Positions 61,676-64,000 of a stretch of 64,000 nucleotides of DNA are shown piece after piece. The translations under genes and the position numbers were made by a program. The stretch is from Mesorhizobium sp. B2-1-1 (lineage in GTDB: Bacteria; Pseudomonadota; Alphaproteobacteria; Rhizobiales; Rhizobiaceae): assembly GCF_006442975.2 (NCBI RefSeq), contig NZ_CP083954.1, forward strand, positions 2,425,501-2,489,500. Direction: 5' to 3'. The notes below the pieces were generated by a model, which worked only from the letters and a program-made list of their open reading frames with translations, searched no databases and was not told the DNA's origin. Positions within the stretch are counted from its first letter, which is position 1. Every line of letters begins with the position of its first letter.

Positions 61676-63258
61676 CGATCGCGGCGCCTGTTCATGCGGT
61701 GGAAATGAAAGGCGTCACCAAATCCTTCGGCGGCGTCAAGGCGCTGGTCGATGTCGACCTGCGGGTAGAGAAAGGCGAAATCCACGCATTGCTCGGTGGC
61801 AATGGTGCCGGTAAGTCGACCATCCTGAAAGTGTTGAACGGCGTTCATGTGCCGGACACCGGTACCATTCTAGTCGATGGCAAGCCACTCGCCGAAATCT
61901 CGCCCGAAGCTTCAAGGCGGGCGGGCATCGCCATGATCTTCCAGGAAATGAGCCTCATCCCCACGCTGACCGTGGCGCAGAATGTTTTCCTGACCCGCGA
62001 AGCCAAGGTCGCGTTCGGCCTGATCGACGATCGCACCGCCGAAAAGCGCGCCAAGGACCTGTTCGACATGCTGCAGGTCGAGGTCGATCCGAAAGCGACG
62101 GTCGGCAATCTCGGCGCCGGCCAACGGCAGTTGACGGAGATCGTCAAGGCGATCTCGCAGAATGCGAAAGTGCTGGTCCTGGATGAACCGTCGACGGCGC
62201 TGGCGGTATCCGATGTCGAGCGGCTGTTTGCCTTCCTGCGCAAACTGAGATCGGAAGGCGTCGCCATCATCTATGTCTCGCACCGCATGGACGAGATAGC
62301 CCGCATCGCCGACCGCGCCACGATCTTGCGCGATGGCCGCAACGTCATCACCGCGCCGATGTCGGAACTGCCGATCGAAACGATGATTGAGCATATTGTC
62401 GGCAAACGCTCGCGTGGTCTGTCCGACGTGGGACGCGGCGAATCGAATGTCGGGGCGCCGCTGCTTGAGCTCGACGGTGTTTCAGGGGTGGAGAAACCGA
62501 AGAACGTCAGCTTCGTCGTCCACAGCGGCGAAGTGGTCGGCCTAGCCGGGCTGCTGGGCTCCGGGCGGTCGGCGATCGCGCGCGTCATCGCCGGCATAGA
62601 TCCGATCGTCGAAGGCGAGATCCGCATTGCCGGCGAGCCGGTGGCGATCGCCAGACCAAGTGACGCCATCGAGGCCGGTGTGGCGCTGGTGCCGGAGGAT
62701 CGGCTACGGCAGGGCGTCATCGCGGAGCATTCGGTCGCCTCCAACATGACGCTCGCCGTGCTCGACCAGTTGAGCAGCAAGGCCTTTGTGTCGACGAAAA
62801 AGATGCGCGAGCTGACTGATCGCCAGATCGCCCAGCTGCGGATCAAGACTGCATCGCGCGACAGCCCGGTGCGCACACTTTCGGGCGGCAACCAGCAGAA
62901 GGTCGTCATCGGCAAATGGCTTTCGAGGAATCCGGAGATCCTGGTCCTCGACGAGCCGACCTCCGGCATCGATATCGGTTCGAAGTCGGAAATCATCCTG
63001 CTGGTTCGCCAGCTCGCCAACGCCGGCAAGGCAATCATCATGATCTCGTCGGAGCTGTCCGAGATGCTGTCGGCCTGCGACCGTATCATCGTCGTCTCCG
63101 AGGGGCGCGTCGTGAACGATGTCAGCCGCGCCGATCTCGACGATCCCTCGGCGCCAAAGAACGATCCGGTTGCGCGACTCCAGGCGGCCGAGCGCAAGCT
63201 GCAGATCGTCATCCAGAAAGCGCTGAGCAAGAGCCAGGGAGGAATACATGTCCACTAG
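61672..63258 (+). CDS. ABC sugar transporter ATP-binding protein (RbsA type, two ATPase domains)
   Basis: A 528-residue duplicated ATPase. The first half has Walker A LLGGNGAGKST, LGAGQRQLTEIVKA and VLVLDEPSTAL. The second half has a degenerate Walker A (LAGLLGSGRSAIARVI) but a good signature LSGGNQQKVVIGKW and Walker B ILVLDEPTSGID. One weakened site is normal in this family. The start overlaps the dehydrogenase stop by 4 bp, and the stop overlaps the permease start at 63248 by 11 bp. It powers the importer with the binding protein at 59320. Confidence 0.93.
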   Translation: MTIAAPVHAVEMKGVTKSFGGVKALVDVDLRVEKGEIHALLGGNGAGKSTILKVLNGVHVPDTGTILVDGKPLAEISPEASRRAGIAMIFQEMSLIPTLTVAQNVFLTREAKVAFGLIDDRTAEKRAKDLFDMLQVEVDPKATVGNLGAGQRQLTEIVKAISQNAKVLVLDEPSTALAVSDVERLFAFLRKLRSEGVAIIYVSHRMDEIARIADRATILRDGRNVITAPMSELPIETMIEHIVGKRSRGLSDVGRGESNVGAPLLELDGVSGVEKPKNVSFVVHSGEVVGLAGLLGSGRSAIARVIAGIDPIVEGEIRIAGEPVAIARPSDAIEAGVALVPEDRLRQGVIAEHSVASNMTLAVLDQLSSKAFVSTKKMRELTDRQIAQLRIKTASRDSPVRTLSGGNQQKVVIGKWLSRNPEILVLDEPTSGIDIGSKSEIILLVRQLANAGKAIIMISSELSEMLSACDRIIVVSEGRVVNDVSRADLDDPSAPKNDPVARLQAAERKLQIVIQKALSKSQGGIHVH

Positions 63259-64000
63259 TCAGGCTGCCGCGTCCCAGTCCTCGCTGGCAGCGAGGCTTGG
63301 GCTCACCAACTGGCGGCAGAACATCATCTACATCGGTTTCGTCGTCATCTTCATCATTTTCGCGATAACGTTGTTCGACAAGGGCTTCCTCAACCTCAAC
63401 AACCTGCTCAACATCGTGCGGCAGACGGCGATGATCGCGGTGATGGCGATCGCCATGACCTATGTTCTGTCGGCAGGCGAGATCGACCTGTCCGTTGGTG
63501 CCGTCGCGGGTCTCGCCTCGGTGACGACGGCGATGGCGATCGACGCCGGCGGACCGATCACCGGTGTGATGGCGGGGCTCGCCACAGGCGCCGTCGTCGG
63601 CACCTTCAACGGCCTGTTGACGACGCGGGTCGGAATTCCATCCTTCCTTACCACGTTGGCTATGATGGGCATCGCTACCGGCACCGCAATGTGGATCAGC
63701 GATACGGCTGCGGTGCCGATCATCTCGAAGAGCTACTCCTGGATCTTCGGCGGCGGCAATGTCGGGCCGGTGCCGGTGCTGCTGATCTGGATGCTGGTGC
63801 TGGGAGCCGTCGGCCACGTCGTTTTGAGGCGAACGAGCTTTGGCCGCCGCGTGCTGGCCACCGGCGGCGGCGAGATCGCGGCGCGTTATTCCGGCATCGA
63901 CACCAAGTCGGTCAAGTTCCGCGTGCTTACCATCTCGGCCATGGCGGCGGCGCTGGCCGGAATGCTTTACGCCGGCCGGCTGCAATCGGGGCGCTTCCAA
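63248..64000 (+). CDS. ABC sugar transporter permease (RbsC type), truncated by window end
   Basis: The first 251 codons of a permease are present; the reading frame is open to the last base. The visible part has a short cytoplasmic start (SQSSLAARLGLTNWRQNIIY) and several hydrophobic segments. Family motifs include YVLSAGEIDLSVGAVAGLAS and GIPSFLTTLAMMGIATG. The start ATG at 63248 overlaps the RbsA-type gene by 11 bp, with AGGGAGG upstream. It forms the membrane channel of the importer; at least 70-80 further residues would be expected beyond the window. Confidence 0.9.
   Translation, partial: MSTSQAAASQSSLAARLGLTNWRQNIIYIGFVVIFIIFAITLFDKGFLNLNNLLNIVRQTAMIAVMAIAMTYVLSAGEIDLSVGAVAGLASVTTAMAIDAGGPITGVMAGLATGAVVGTFNGLLTTRVGIPSFLTTLAMMGIATGTAMWISDTAAVPIISKSYSWIFGGGNVGPVPVLLIWMLVLGAVGHVVLRRTSFGRRVLATGGGEIAARYSGIDTKSVKFRVLTISAMAAALAGMLYAGRLQSGRFQ

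Noticed and set aside
1..64000. CRISPR arrays, tRNA or rRNA genes, integrase or transposase genes
   Set aside because: I found no evenly spaced direct repeats, no cloverleaf-like sequence with a CCA or TTC motif set, and no transposase or integrase motif on either strand. Small or divergent ones could still be missed by eye.

Overview
The window is about 64 kb of GC-rich chromosome or large replicon from a free-living alphaproteobacterium, most likely Mesorhizobium or a close relative in Rhizobiales. This rests on the gene families present (BA14K-type protein, DUF6494, a DmeRF-type metal efflux pair, many ABC uptake operons for sugars and amino acids), on the codon bias, and on a two-hairpin intergenic repeat at 9654-9760 that I recognise as typical of Mesorhizobium. 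I see no rRNA, tRNA, CRISPR array or intact insertion sequence.

Layout. (1) 0-5.5 kb: an AraC-family regulator, two paralogous APC amino-acid antiporters in divergent orientation, and arginine deiminase. (2) 5.7-15.3 kb: small envelope and stress genes (glycine-zipper lipoprotein, AI-2E transporter, DUF1269, HdeD, an MliC-like lysozyme inhibitor, BA14K protein, DegP protease, a membrane alpha/beta hydrolase), with two gene remnants and an intergenic repeat. (3) 16-25.4 kb: a sugar-acid catabolic regulon with an enolase-superfamily dehydratase, an NAD-dependent SDR, an aldo/keto reductase, a GntR/FadR regulator, an ABC sugar importer and an RraA-type aldolase. Three copies of one 15-bp palindrome tie it together. 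(4) 25.7-40.2 kb: a tungsten/molybdenum formate dehydrogenase island with a one-component W/Mo regulator, TupBCA tungstate importer, three MoeA-like proteins (one fused to a metal-oxyanion-binding domain), MobA, FdhD, a TusA-like protein, and a two-subunit NAD-dependent formate dehydrogenase.

(5) 40.4-42.4 kb: SH3-domain and DD-carboxypeptidase envelope genes. (6) 42.7-50.7 kb: a minus-strand run of a LysR regulator, a flavin monooxygenase, two AhpD/CMD-fold proteins and an amino-acid-type ABC transporter, with a divergent opine-dehydrogenase-family gene. Its substrate is unknown and it is the best candidate here for an undescribed pathway. (7) 50.8-52.5 kb: dmeRF Ni/Co efflux with its operator. 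(8) 52.7-55.3 kb: an Lrp regulator with arginase and ornithine cyclodeaminase, giving arginine to ornithine to proline. (9) 55.3-64 kb: a transporter-gene remnant, a ROK regulator with a signal-less sugar-binding paralogue, and a divergent ribose/inositol-type sugar operon cut off by the window end.

The genes are mostly compact, translationally coupled operons, each next to its own regulator. Mobile DNA shows only as remnants: a ChaA C-terminal fragment, a frameshifted BA14K copy and an amino-acid binding-protein tail.
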